A DNA stretch of 64,000 nucleotides, taken from NCBI RefSeq assembly GCF_040939305.1, contig NZ_CP162512.1, forward strand, positions 3,807 through 67,806, written 5' to 3'. Numbering within the stretch: position 1 is the stretch's first letter; every line of letters starts with the position of its first letter. Positions 33,055 to 40,866 of this stretch are shown one piece after another. Both the position numbers and the translations under genes were made by a program. The notes below the pieces were generated by a model. It did not search any database. It was not told the origin of the DNA and worked only from the letters and a program-made list of their open reading frames with translations. This stretch comes from Herbiconiux sp. A18JL235. Lineage in GTDB: Bacteria > Actinomycetota > Actinomycetes > Actinomycetales > Microbacteriaceae.

Positions 33055-34143
33055 ATGACCCGACTACTTCGTAAATGGCCTCTGGTCGTTCCCGTGATCG
33101 CCCTTCTCGGGCTCGTCCTAACGTGGGGGCGCGATCTGCCCACGGGTGCGGTGATCGTGGTGGCGATCCTCCTTATCGGCGCCGTGCTTGCCGCGGTTCA
33201 TCACGCCGAGGTGATCGCTCACCGAGTCGGTGAGCCGTTCGGCTCGTTGGTGCTCGCTGTGGCCGTCACGGTCATCGAGGTGGCCCTGATCATCACCCTG
33301 ATGACCAGCGGAAAGGCAGGCACCGAGTCACTCGCACGGGACACGGCTTTCGCCGCTGTGATGATCACGTGCAACGGAATCCTCGGGCTATCACTTCTTC
33401 TCGGCGCAACCAAGCACCGTCTTGTCCGGTTTAACCCGGAAGGGGCGGGCGCAGCCCTCGCGGTCGTCGCCACCCTCACGACCCTCACCCTGGTGCTTCC
33501 GACGTTCACTGAAGCGGCCCCGGACGGCCGATTCAGTGGCGCACAACTGGCGTTCATCGCCGTCGTCGCCCTGGTGCTCTACGGCGTGTTCGTCCAGACC
33601 CAAACGAACCGGCACCGAGACTTCTTCCTTCCTGTCGACAGCGCCGGCAAAAAACTGCCGGAAACGGCGCACGCCACACCGCCTCCCACGCGAACCGCTC
33701 TGATAAGCCTGGTTCTGTTGATCGCCGCGCTCGTGTCGGTGGTCGGCCTCGCCAAGGGGGTGTCCCCCGCGATCGAGGACGGCGTGCGGGCGGTCGGGAT
33801 ACCGAGCTCATTCGTCGGCGTCGTCATCGCACTGTTGGTGCTCCTGCCGGAGGGAATCTCCGCCTCCCGAGCTGCGCTCCGGAACCGGATGCAGGTGAGT
33901 TTGAATCTGGGGCTGGGTTCGGCGATGGCCACGATCGGGTTGACCATCCCAGCGATCGCGGTCGCGTCGATTTGGTTGCCCACTCCCCTGCAGCTCGGGC
34001 TGGGCCCGGTGCAGATCGTCCTGTTCGCGTTGACCATGATCGTCACGACTCTGACCGTCGTACCCGGACGAGCGACGCGCCTGCAGGGGGTCGTTCACCT
34101 CACCTTGCTCGCGGCGTTCATCTTTCTGGCCATCAGCCCCTGA
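33055..34143 (+). CDS. Ca2+/H+ antiporter-like protein (ChaA/CaCA type)
   Basis: A 362-residue protein with about eleven transmembrane segments. The cation/exchanger motifs are recognisable: VHHAEVIAHRVGEPFGSLVL (with the acidic residue in the first alpha-repeat) and, in the second half, VALLVLLPEGISASRAALRN. ChaA exports Ca2+ or Na+ and K+ in exchange for protons. A TTG start 12 bases upstream is possible; ATG has AGAGG nearby. It follows the SPC ATPase region and may help maintain divalent cations, but no direct link is shown. Confidence 0.75.
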   Translation: MTRLLRKWPLVVPVIALLGLVLTWGRDLPTGAVIVVAILLIGAVLAAVHHAEVIAHRVGEPFGSLVLAVAVTVIEVALIITLMTSGKAGTESLARDTAFAAVMITCNGILGLSLLLGATKHRLVRFNPEGAGAALAVVATLTTLTLVLPTFTEAAPDGRFSGAQLAFIAVVALVLYGVFVQTQTNRHRDFFLPVDSAGKKLPETAHATPPPTRTALISLVLLIAALVSVVGLAKGVSPAIEDGVRAVGIPSSFVGVVIALLVLLPEGISASRAALRNRMQVSLNLGLGSAMATIGLTIPAIAVASIWLPTPLQLGLGPVQIVLFALTMIVTTLTVVPGRATRLQGVVHLTLLAAFIFLAISP

Positions 34144-34169
34144 TCGGTGGGCAGCGGAGAGCCGTCGAG

Positions 34170-34985
34170 CTAGCCGACGATCCGCACGAAGTAGTAGCTG
34201 CCCCAGAGTGGGCGATGCTCCACGTAACGTCCCCAGTCGGGCGAGTCGATGCTTTGACCGTTTCCGTCGTAGATGCCGATATGGGTTCCTGGCCAGACCA
34301 CGAGATCCCCGGCCTGTGCGTCGGCTGGCGCGATCGGGATGCCCATTGCGGCCTGGTTCGAGACCATTCTGGGCAGGTATATGCCGAAGGCTGCGAACAC
34401 GTACTGAGTGAGACCGTCGCAGCTGAAGCTTGTGTCGGGTGTGGCACCGGTGCCGTAGGGAACGACGCCCACGAATTGTTGCGCGTAGGCGACGATTGCG
34501 TCGCCGCTATACGGGCCTGAGGGCGGGTTGACCGTGAAGGGGGTGGCTGCCGGGGTGGCTGCCTTGGCCGCGGCGGCAGCTTCTGCCGCCTGGGTGGCCG
34601 CGACAGCAGCAGCAGCGGCTTGTCGGGACGCTTCGAGTTCTTCACGGGTCGGGGCGGTGTAATTGTCGCGGCTCACGGCGAGGGCGGCCGACGCATCTGG
34701 CACGATGAGTGTTTGGTCACCGGCGATCGCGAGGTCCGACTGCTGGGCGCCGAAGTTTCCGCCGCCTCCAAAGGCATAGGCAGGAAGCGCCATTGTCGCG
34801 ATCAACCCAGCCGTGAACGTCATGACAACGACGGTGGCCGCTCGGCGACGTCGAGAGACCGAGGGCCTCTTCAGAGGTCGAGGTGCGGCCAGCTGCCGGG
34901 GCGCTGGGGTGCGCCTTTGTCGCGCTTCGAGTTCGCGGACCTCTCGTCGTGTTTGCGGCTGCGGGGCGTTGTCTTCTGGGGGCAC
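34170..34985 (-). CDS. NlpC/P60 cell-wall peptidase, membrane-anchored
   Basis: A 271-residue protein. Residues 1-40 are polar and include the motif RREVRELEARQRR; a transmembrane helix follows (TVVVMTFTAGLIATMALPAY, ~48-68), then an Ala-rich stretch (about 125-165) and the NlpC/P60 domain with catalytic Cys in SFSCDGLTQYVF and His in GTHIGIYD. It hydrolyses D-Glu-type peptide links in peptidoglycan. GTG was chosen because AAGGA lies 6 bases upstream. Upstream is the PLDc_N gene on the same strand. Shares the N-terminal R-R-x-x-R-E motif with the M23 peptidases. Confidence 0.8.
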   Translation of the reverse strand: MPPEDNAPQPQTRREVRELEARQRRTPAPRQLAAPRPLKRPSVSRRRRAATVVVMTFTAGLIATMALPAYAFGGGGNFGAQQSDLAIAGDQTLIVPDASAALAVSRDNYTAPTREELEASRQAAAAAVAATQAAEAAAAAKAATPAATPFTVNPPSGPYSGDAIVAYAQQFVGVVPYGTGATPDTSFSCDGLTQYVFAAFGIYLPRMVSNQAAMGIPIAPADAQAGDLVVWPGTHIGIYDGNGQSIDSPDWGRYVEHRPLWGSYYFVRIVG

Positions 34986-35208
34986 GAATGTCCTTGGGTT
35001 CCTCTTCGGCGCTTGGCACCGAATCGCCTTCCCGGTCTTGATTCGTTCACCAGCCGAGAGGCGAGAGGAATGTCTTGGCCGGGTCCGCCTGCCTCGGGTG
35101 TACGGCGGATTCTTCGACGGTACGCGACGATGCAGCGCATGTCGAGTACATCCAAACATTTACTAACAGATGGATAACGGGCGGCGGACGCTCTGTGGCC
35201 AGTGAGGG

Positions 35209-35430
35209 TCAGTGGGTGAGCAGGATGATGATCCAGGCCAGCGAGCCGGCGAGAGGCAGGAGCACGGTGCAGATGAGCCACGCGCCCTTCTGGCTGTCCG
35301 TGAGAGCACGGGTGTGAGCGACAGTGGCGACGCCGAGCGCAAGAATTCCGATGCTGATGAACGGCAGGAGGTACTGCAGGAGCGCGGGACTGGAGGAGTA
35401 CGCCGCCGCGTGGTCCCAGGCGTCATTCAC
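35209..35430 (-). CDS. PLDc_N-domain small membrane protein
   Basis: A 73-residue protein with two hydrophobic segments (LPFISIGILALGVATVAHTR; GAWLICTVLLPLAGSLAWII). The second half matches the PLDc_N domain as I know it, an N-terminal membrane domain of cardiolipin synthases that also occurs alone. It lies upstream of the NlpC/P60 gene in the same direction. A repeated 27-bp element lies 71 bases 5' of its start. Confidence 0.65.
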   Translation of the reverse strand: MNDAWDHAAAYSSSPALLQYLLPFISIGILALGVATVAHTRALTDSQKGAWLICTVLLPLAGSLAWIIILLTH

Positions 35431-35500
35431 CGCGTGGCACGCGTCGGGTAGGCGCTGCGGGGGTACTTCCGACGGGTGGGCACGGGGTCAGGGTATGGGC

Positions 35501-35527
35501 GATAGTTCAGAGTTTTCTGAATAGTCG
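35501..35527. promoter_or_regulatory. Repeated operator-like element, copy 1
   Basis: GATAGTTCAG, then 7 bases, then CTGAATAGTCG; the centre contains TTCAGA-GTTT-TCTGAA dyad symmetry. The same framework is found at 38702-38728 with 22 of 27 bases identical. This copy is upstream of the leftward PLDc_N gene; it may also mark a cryptic plus-strand start with no gene. Confidence 0.5.
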
Positions 35528-35620
35528 ATGCGTGGCCCGCAGGCTTTCTGACCGCGCCGCCATCTCCTGTTCGGATTGAGCGCCGCCGCCGAGCTCGAGG
35601 GATGTTCGCCGGTCGCATCA

Positions 35621-36733
35621 TCAGCCCCTGTGCGGGCGATGAGCTGTCGTGAGATTTCGCTTGTCGAGCGCCATTTCGATTCTGCGCCGCAATCTCACCG
35701 CCGGACGTTCCACGATCCAGTAGACGAGTTGCGCGGCCGCGATCGAGAGCAGCAGTGAGACGCTGTCGGTCAGTAGAGGGAAATCGATCGTCGGGCCGAC
35801 GAGTGCGAGAACGATCTTGTGGAGAAGGTAGATCGAAAACGACAGCACACCGAGGCGGACCGCGACGCGGCTGTTGAACAGTCGACCGACGGCGCTCTGT
35901 GGGCGGGTGATGAGAAACCAGAAGATGGCGATGAGGCTGATCCCCTGGATCGTGTCCGCGATGCTCAGTTCGAACGCCATCGAGGGCACGATCGAGGTCG
36001 CGGCCACCACGACGGCCGCGCCGCCGGCGACGAGCGGGAGGTGTGCGGCTACCCATCGCGTGACGCGATTTGGTCGACGGAGACGGTCGCCCATGACGGG
36101 GTTGAGGAGTAGAGCAAGCGCTGCACCCCAGAGGATGGAATCGATGCGGGTGTCAGTGGCGCTGTAGAGGCGGTCGAAGACTGCCCCGTTCAGCCCCAGC
36201 ACGATCCTCCAGACCGGGACGACTAGGGCGATGGCGATGCAGATGCGGCCGATGAGGTGCCGGTTCGCGCCGGCTTTGTAGGCCAGAAGCAGGGCGAGCG
36301 GCACCACGAGGTAGTACTGCTCTTCGACGGCCAGCGTCCACATCTGACTGGTCTCCGGGGGGAGGCCGGCATCGCCGACTTCGATGATGTAGTAGTTGGT
36401 GACGTTGAGAAGCTCGGCGACCACACCCCACCCATCGATCTGTGCTGGCAGGATGCCCGCTCCTGCCAGCGCGATTGCAAGGAAGACGGTGAAGTATGCA
36501 GCGGGGAGGATGCGGAAGGACCGCCTGAGGTAGAACCGGCCGAGTCGGATGGATGATGTGGTTTCGATCTCTCGCCGCAGCAGGGTCGTGATGAGGTAGC
36601 CGCTCAAGAAGAAGAAGATGGTGACGCCGAGATGGCCTGGCCAGAATCCTTGGTCTGTTCGGCCATGTCCGATGAAAACGATCAGTACGGCGAGGGCGCG
36701 TAGACCGTCAAGTGAGGGTATGCGGGAGTTCAC
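35621..36733 (-). CDS. Acyltransferase family 3 membrane protein (copy 2)
   Basis: A 370-residue polytopic acyltransferase closely similar to the protein at 12918. Signature RIPSLDGLRALAVLIVFIGH near the N-terminus, FFFLSGYLITTLLRREIE and LAVEEQYYLVVPLALLLAY, with about ten hydrophobic segments. Start: GTG with AGGA 6 bases upstream; a longer frame upstream is less convincing. It is the second gene after leader 4, 129 bases downstream of that stop, and its ribosome-binding site is included in an 8-bp pairing with the leader stop region. Confidence 0.8.
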   Translation of the reverse strand: MNSRIPSLDGLRALAVLIVFIGHGRTDQGFWPGHLGVTIFFFLSGYLITTLLRREIETTSSIRLGRFYLRRSFRILPAAYFTVFLAIALAGAGILPAQIDGWGVVAELLNVTNYYIIEVGDAGLPPETSQMWTLAVEEQYYLVVPLALLLAYKAGANRHLIGRICIAIALVVPVWRIVLGLNGAVFDRLYSATDTRIDSILWGAALALLLNPVMGDRLRRPNRVTRWVAAHLPLVAGGAAVVVAATSIVPSMAFELSIADTIQGISLIAIFWFLITRPQSAVGRLFNSRVAVRLGVLSFSIYLLHKIVLALVGPTIDFPLLTDSVSLLLSIAAAQLVYWIVERPAVRLRRRIEMALDKRNLTTAHRPHRG

Positions 36734-36740
36734 GAGTTGT

Positions 36741-36867
36741 CCTAGAACAATCGCCCGGCGCTGGACGCGCGAGGGGGCAAAGTGGTGACCGCTCAAACGG
36801 TGCGAGCGCACGCGTCCGGCAGCAGGAAGTCAGGCGGGATGGCTCCGCGGACTCACCGGGTTCTAGG
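36741..36867 (-). promoter_or_regulatory. RNA pairing between leader 4 stop and acyltransferase RBS
   Basis: CCUAGAAC (36867-36860, containing the UAG stop of leader 4) pairs perfectly with GUUCUAGG (36748-36741), which includes the start of the AGGA ribosome-binding site. The palindromic CUAG core makes part of this trivial, but the 8 bp are complete. Confidence 0.45.
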
Positions 36868-37264
36868 TTCGGGTGACGGATAGCTCTTCAAGCGTGCGGG
36901 GCGTTCGCGGAAGTTTCAGGGCCGTGACAGTCCGCGGCGCAGCATCGACGGGGTCGTGGTTTGCGACCCAGGGCGGTGCCGCGCCGTCTGCGACGTCCTC
37001 TGGTTCGCCCAGACGGGGGCGCGGGACTGTTTCGTGCTCGGTCTCGGCCGCGCGGATATCTGGCTCTGAGGCCTGGGTTGCGTCGTCGACGATGCCGGTC
37101 GGTGTGACATGGGCGGCTGCAGTCGCGGGGGATGCCGCGGCAGTTGCTGCGTGCGCGAGGAGCATTGCGATAGCCAGCGCCAACGCGATCGCTGCCGCCA
37201 CGATAGGCCGCGCCAGCTTGGATGGCCGGCCGGTGAGAAGGGCTCGCGCGGGGCGGATCAGCAC
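36863..37264 (-). CDS. ISRT-tailed small membrane protein, copy 4
   Basis: A 133-residue protein with one transmembrane helix (LARPIVAAAIALALAIAMLL, residues ~18-37), an Ala-rich and then acidic exterior region with HVTPTGIVDD and ETEHETVPRP, and a terminal EELSVTRT. GTG start overlaps the stop of the lipoprotein gene upstream, so it is the last gene of the 38.7-36.9 kb operon and precedes acyltransferase copy 2. Like copy 1 it has a single helix and leads an acyltransferase, whereas the other five copies have two helices. Confidence 0.6.
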   Translation of the reverse strand: MLIRPARALLTGRPSKLARPIVAAAIALALAIAMLLAHAATAAASPATAAAHVTPTGIVDDATQASEPDIRAAETEHETVPRPRLGEPEDVADGAAPPWVANHDPVDAAPRTVTALKLPRTPRTLEELSVTRT

Positions 37265-37683
37265 ACTCCGATCGTGCCCGTGAGAGCTTGGGCGAGTTGC
37301 GCGCTGAGGTCGTCGACCTTCGTTTGGTCGAGGCGTTGGCCCAGCTGCACCGATTGCGCTTGTGAGATGAGAGCGTCGATCGTGGTTCTGGCAGTGTCCA
37401 CGGATTCCGATTGTCCGGGCAGGGTGCTGAGTAGCACGTTCGCGGCTTGGAGCGTGTCGATGGCGGCCGCTGGATCGACGGGGATCTGTGAGACTGCGGT
37501 CTGGACGTCGGCGGTGACTTGGTCGACGACTGGGGTGATCGCGGCACACGCGGTGTCGGACGCCTGCTGCGTCACGAATTCGCTGACGGATGAGCATCCG
37601 GTGAGCAAGCCCACCGTCAGGGTGGCGGCGCTCACCCCGATAAGGAGACCGAGGGGTCTGGATCGCTTGCGCATGGCGATCAT
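37258..37683 (-). CDS. Secreted lipoprotein of unknown function
   Basis: A 141-residue lipoprotein with signal LLIGVSAATLTVGLLTGCSS (lipobox LTGC, Cys near 30). The mature region is helical (TACAAITPVVDQVTADVQTA; QSVQLGQRLDQTKVDDLSAQ) with Cys in CAAI and a terminal GTIGVC. No known family. ATGA overlap with the zinc-ribbon gene upstream and the GTG overlap with leader 4 downstream place it in the operon. Maturation would need an LspA-type peptidase, one of which is encoded 1 kb away. Confidence 0.6.
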   Translation of the reverse strand: MIAMRKRSRPLGLLIGVSAATLTVGLLTGCSSVSEFVTQQASDTACAAITPVVDQVTADVQTAVSQIPVDPAAAIDTLQAANVLLSTLPGQSESVDTARTTIDALISQAQSVQLGQRLDQTKVDDLSAQLAQALTGTIGVC

Positions 37684-37970
37684 CCGAAGAGGTCGCCGAG
37701 CCAGGATTCGCGGCCTCGCCTTTTCTGGCCGCCGTGCGAGCTGCCGTCGTAGCCGTGTCCGCTTGAGCGCTTCCGGTCGTGGTCGCTTCCGTGGTCGTCG
37801 CGCCCGTAGTTGCCTCTGGTTTGCTCGGCGACGGCGGGGGCGGATCGCTCGACGATCTTGTCGAGCTCTCCACGGTCGAGCCAGACCCCTCGGCACTGGG
37901 GGCAGTAGTCGATCTCGATTCCTTCGCGATTCGAGATCAGCAGCGTTGTGTCATCGATGGGGCATTTCAT
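37680..37970 (-). CDS. TFIIB-type zinc-ribbon protein
   Basis: A 96-residue protein. N-terminal zinc ribbon with MKCPIDDTTLL and DYCPQCRGVWLDRGEL (CxxD..CxxC pattern), as in zf-TFIIB proteins. The C-terminus is Gly/His/Asp/Arg-rich (HGSDHDRKRSSGHGYDGSSH) and may bind metal or RNA. AAGGAG lies 6 bases before the ATG. The reading frame is continuous with the disrupted DUF3093 gene upstream, which has no stop before this start, so read-through fusion cannot be excluded. Confidence 0.7.
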   Translation of the reverse strand: MKCPIDDTTLLISNREGIEIDYCPQCRGVWLDRGELDKIVERSAPAVAEQTRGNYGRDDHGSDHDRKRSSGHGYDGSSHGGQKRRGRESWLGDLFG

Positions 37971-38472
37971 TCTTCTTCTCCTTTTCGGGGTGGGGATTTG
38001 GGCTGAGGGTGATGGCGTTTCAGCGGGGTTTCCGCCGAGACTGCGGATGAGCTCGTTGGGGTGCCTGGTGGAGACCAGCCAATAGGGCACCGGGTCGCTG
38101 GGGTCGGTGATGGCGATTTTCACGACGGGCTTCACCCATCCCCGGATGCAGAGCCATGCTCGAGCGTCGAGTTTCGGTCCTCGCTGCTGGGTCGCGGCGT
38201 CACCGTCGTAGCCCCGGATCTCACCGAGGAGTGCGCGAGGGATCACTGCTCGGCCGACACGTAAGGTGTCGGCCGTGACCTCGATCACGGGCGCCGTTAC
38301 AACGAAGAGAGCGATGACCGCCGGTGTACAGGACGACCCCGACGGTGATACCGACCAGAATTCCTGGCACCGCGGTGATCGGCAGGAAGACGATGAGACT
38401 GGCGGGGATGACGAGCCCGATGTAGAGGAACATCGATAGGGCCGGGCGAAGTCGTTCGCAATACCGCGTCAC
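37971..38472 (-). pseudogene. DUF3093 protein gene, frameshifted
   Basis: The N-terminal part (from GTG at 38472) encodes ERLRPALSMFLYIGLVIPAS and continues to GVVLYTG; the DUF3093 C-terminal part (IEVTADTLRVGRAVIP, and DPVPYWLVSTRHPNEL) is in another frame from about 38310. Removing one G from the GGCGG run near 38320 restores a single frame reading VLYTGVIALFVVTAPV. So either a one-base insertion inactivated the gene or the sequence has an error. GTGA overlap with the 71-residue gene upstream. DUF3093 has unknown function. Confidence 0.65.
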
Positions 38473-38684
38473 TGAGGATTCCGCCGTCGTTCGAGTTGAT
38501 CGGTGAGGCCGGACAGTAGTTGCTCCGCCTGTTCGGTGGGGATCGCGCCGTTATCGACCTGATCGGTGATTTCGATCAGACGAAGCTTGGTCGACGCCGC
38601 GGCGCTGTCGATCGGGGCAGCTTCGAGAACCCGGAGCAGCCGGAGGCGCGCGATCACCGCCGGCGCGCTCCATTTGGTGGTCAT
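38469..38684 (-). CDS. Small hypothetical protein
   Basis: A 71-residue helical protein (APAVIARLRLLRVLEAAPID, TEQAEQLLSGLTDQLERRRN). No family is recognised; it resembles small amphipathic regulatory or adaptor proteins. First gene of the operon that continues with DUF3093, zinc ribbon, lipoprotein, leader 4 and acyltransferase. The repeated operator-like element is 18 bases upstream of its start and 5 bases upstream of lspA on the other strand. Confidence 0.5.
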   Translation of the reverse strand: MTTKWSAPAVIARLRLLRVLEAAPIDSAAASTKLRLIEITDQVDNGAIPTEQAEQLLSGLTDQLERRRNPQ

Positions 38685-38701
38685 GGGCACAGAGTAGGGC
38701 A

Positions 38702-38728
38702 GATAGTTCAGGAAATTCTGTATAGTCG
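38702..38728. promoter_or_regulatory. Repeated operator-like element, copy 2, with lspA promoter
   Basis: Same framework as 35501-35527. It contains the -10-like TATAGT (38721-38726) seven bases before the lspA GTG, so the lspA mRNA is probably leaderless and controlled from this element. It also lies just 5' of the divergent 71-residue gene. Confidence 0.55.
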
Positions 38729-38732
38729 TCGG

Positions 38733-39257
38733 GTGAGTGATGTACGAGCCGACCTTGTCCGCCGTCGCCTTATCGGCGGCCTGTTCGTGCTTCTGGTGGT
38801 GGCGGCTGGTGTGATCATCGATCAGCTCGTGAAGCAGTGGGCGCTCAGTGGTCTCGCGGGCGGCCGCGTCATTGAAGTACTTCCGACGTTCGATCTGCGG
38901 CTGGTCTTCAACCCGGGTGTCGCATTCGGCATGGGTGCGGGTCTTGGCCCGATCGTGGCGATCGTCCTGATCGGTGTGCTGGCAGCGCTGACCGGATGGG
39001 TGGCGGTCAAGGTGTGGCGCGGTGACGTGGTGGATGCTGTTCTCCTTTCGGTGGTGTTGGCGGGCGGCCTGGGAAACGTGATCGACCGGGTGTTTCGGGC
39101 GCCGGCGGATGCGCCTCTCACGGGGGAGGTCGTCGACTATCTGGCGGTGTCGTGGTTCGCCATCTTCAACCTCGCCGACGTCTTCGCGGTGGGAGGCGTC
39201 CTCGTGTGGCTTCTCGTGATCACGCTCCGCTCCCGTCGCCGTCATCCGTCCACTTGA
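38733..39257 (+). CDS. lspA: Signal peptidase II (prolipoprotein signal peptidase)
   Basis: A 174-residue protein with four transmembrane helices and the LspA signatures: VIIDQLVKQWAL, FNPGVAFGMG, GNVIDRVFR and FNLADVF (catalytic Asp pair in GNVID and NLAD). It removes lipoprotein signal peptides. This is a second, accessory copy in a bacterium that must have its own; the lipoproteins in this window (DUF305, BNR, 37258, TlpA-like) are probable clients. Leaderless GTG start. Its 3' end overlaps the resB gene on the other strand by 38 bases. Confidence 0.9.
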   Translation: MSDVRADLVRRRLIGGLFVLLVVAAGVIIDQLVKQWALSGLAGGRVIEVLPTFDLRLVFNPGVAFGMGAGLGPIVAIVLIGVLAALTGWVAVKVWRGDVVDAVLLSVVLAGGLGNVIDRVFRAPADAPLTGEVVDYLAVSWFAIFNLADVFAVGGVLVWLLVITLRSRRRHPST

Positions 39258-40866
39258 GCGCCGCCCGGTGCTTGTTCCGGAAGTCGTTGACGGCGTCCTC
39301 GAGCCGTGGGTCGTCGCCTCGCGCGAGGCCGGCGTACTCGACGGTGACGCTGCCATTTCGCTCGGTGGTTACCTTCACCCAGAGGCGGCGGCGCGCGATG
39401 AACAATGACGTCAAGAGGCCGGCGGTGGCGAGGATGGAGAACACTAAGACGACGTCCTGAGCCGGGTCGTAGCTGAGGTCGAACGAGGCGAACCGGCTGA
39501 TGCCATCGAGGGTGACGGTTCCGAGCCCGTTCGGGAGCTCAGCCGTGTCACCTGGACGGAGTTGAAGGGATTCCACTCCAGTATTGCCACCGGTGAGCTG
39601 GGTGAGCGTGCTGGTGTCGAGCGAGTACACCGAGGTGGGTACGCCGCCATCGAGCCCGAGATCCCCTTGGAAGACGTTGAGGGTCACCGTGGGGTAGATG
39701 AGGTCGGGGTAGGAGGAGTATTTGGCCCCGGAGTCCGCGGTTTCCTCGGTGGGGTAGAGGAATCCGAGCAGCCCGATCTGCTCGCTGAGCCCGTCGGGAA
39801 TCTTGATGACGCCGAGTGAGGTCAGATTGGAGTCCTGTGGCAGGAACGGGATGGCGCTCGAGAAGACGGTGTCGCCGGCGGGGTTCCGGATGGTGATGCG
39901 GGGTGCGTAGCCGTTTCCGAGGAGGAAGATGTCGGCGCCGGCGAGTTCTAGGGGCCGATTGACCTTAATGACGTCGTTACGCACGGAGTCGGTGTCTGGT
40001 TCGGTGATCGATACGGACGCGGTGTAATCCAGCGGTTGTCCGAGGGCGCCGCGGTCGATTTCCTCGTACAGGACGTCGAAGTCGTCGAGGGTGATGCGGT
40101 AGGGGCTGAGCACTTCGGGGGTGAACAGGCGTCCGGGGTTGAAGGTGTCGTAGGAGCTCTGCACGTTCGCGAATCCCTCACCTTCCACGACGACTCGTTG
40201 CCCGGCGTAGCCGAAGAGTCCGCCGATGGCCACGGCGACGAGAAGTCCGACGAGGGAGAGGTGGAAGACGAGGTTGCCGGTTTCGCGGAGGTAGCCGCGC
40301 TCGGCCGATAGTGAGGTCGTGGCCCCGTCGGTGTAGCGTGCCACGCGATATCGCGCAGCTTTGAGCACCCGTTCGGCCTCGCGCAGCGCCAGGGCGTCGT
40401 CGACGGGCTGTGGGTAGATATCGGTCCGATGAGCAGGCAGCCTGCTCAGCCGCGCGGGCGTCCGTGGTGGGCGTGCCCGGAGAGCGTCCCAGTGGTGCTT
40501 GGCGCGCGGGACGACGCACCCGATCAAGGAGATGAACAGCAGAATGTAGATGCTCGAGTACCAGAACGAACCGTAGGAGTCGAACGCTTGGACGGCCTCG
40601 AGAAACGGGGTGATGCCGGGGTTGTTGTCGATGTATTGCACGACCCCGTTGGGGTCGGAGCTGCGCTGTGGGAGCAATGATCCGGGGATCGAGGCGAGGG
40701 CGAGCAGAAGAAGCAGGAACAGGGCGGTTCGCATGCTCGTGAGCTGGCGCCACGCCCATCGGGCCCAGGTGACGCTCGAGGATGTGCGCGGCAGGTCGGC
40801 GTCGACGTGGTCGGCGGGGCGGCGGGGGTCGGTGTCGGACGTATCCGAGCGGGTCGGTGAGGTCAT
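39220..40866 (-). CDS. resB: ResB-like cytochrome c biogenesis protein
   Basis: A 548-residue membrane protein. N-terminus: MTSPTRSDTSDTDP, cytoplasmic; helices around LTSMRTALFLLLLLALASIP, YSSIYILLFISLIGCVVP, and NLVFHLSLVGLLVAVAIGGL; a large extracytoplasmic region with GEGFANVQSSYDTF; a last helix near VLVFSILATAGLLTSLFIAR. This matches ResB of the system II cytochrome c maturation. Its usual partner CcsA/ResC is not in the window, so it may work with the chromosomal copy or do something else, for example with thiols or copper. It overlaps the M23 stop by 4 bases (ATGA) in the leader 5-M23-resB operon. Confidence 0.85.
   Translation of the reverse strand: MTSPTRSDTSDTDPRRPADHVDADLPRTSSSVTWARWAWRQLTSMRTALFLLLLLALASIPGSLLPQRSSDPNGVVQYIDNNPGITPFLEAVQAFDSYGSFWYSSIYILLFISLIGCVVPRAKHHWDALRARPPRTPARLSRLPAHRTDIYPQPVDDALALREAERVLKAARYRVARYTDGATTSLSAERGYLRETGNLVFHLSLVGLLVAVAIGGLFGYAGQRVVVEGEGFANVQSSYDTFNPGRLFTPEVLSPYRITLDDFDVLYEEIDRGALGQPLDYTASVSITEPDTDSVRNDVIKVNRPLELAGADIFLLGNGYAPRITIRNPAGDTVFSSAIPFLPQDSNLTSLGVIKIPDGLSEQIGLLGFLYPTEETADSGAKYSSYPDLIYPTVTLNVFQGDLGLDGGVPTSVYSLDTSTLTQLTGGNTGVESLQLRPGDTAELPNGLGTVTLDGISRFASFDLSYDPAQDVVLVFSILATAGLLTSLFIARRRLWVKVTTERNGSVTVEYAGLARGDDPRLEDAVNDFRNKHRAALKWTDDGDGSGA

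Noticed and set aside
34986..35208. A possible eighth leader gene before NlpC/P60
   Set aside because: Small frames exist upstream but none has the membrane helix or the L-x-I-S-R-T ending.
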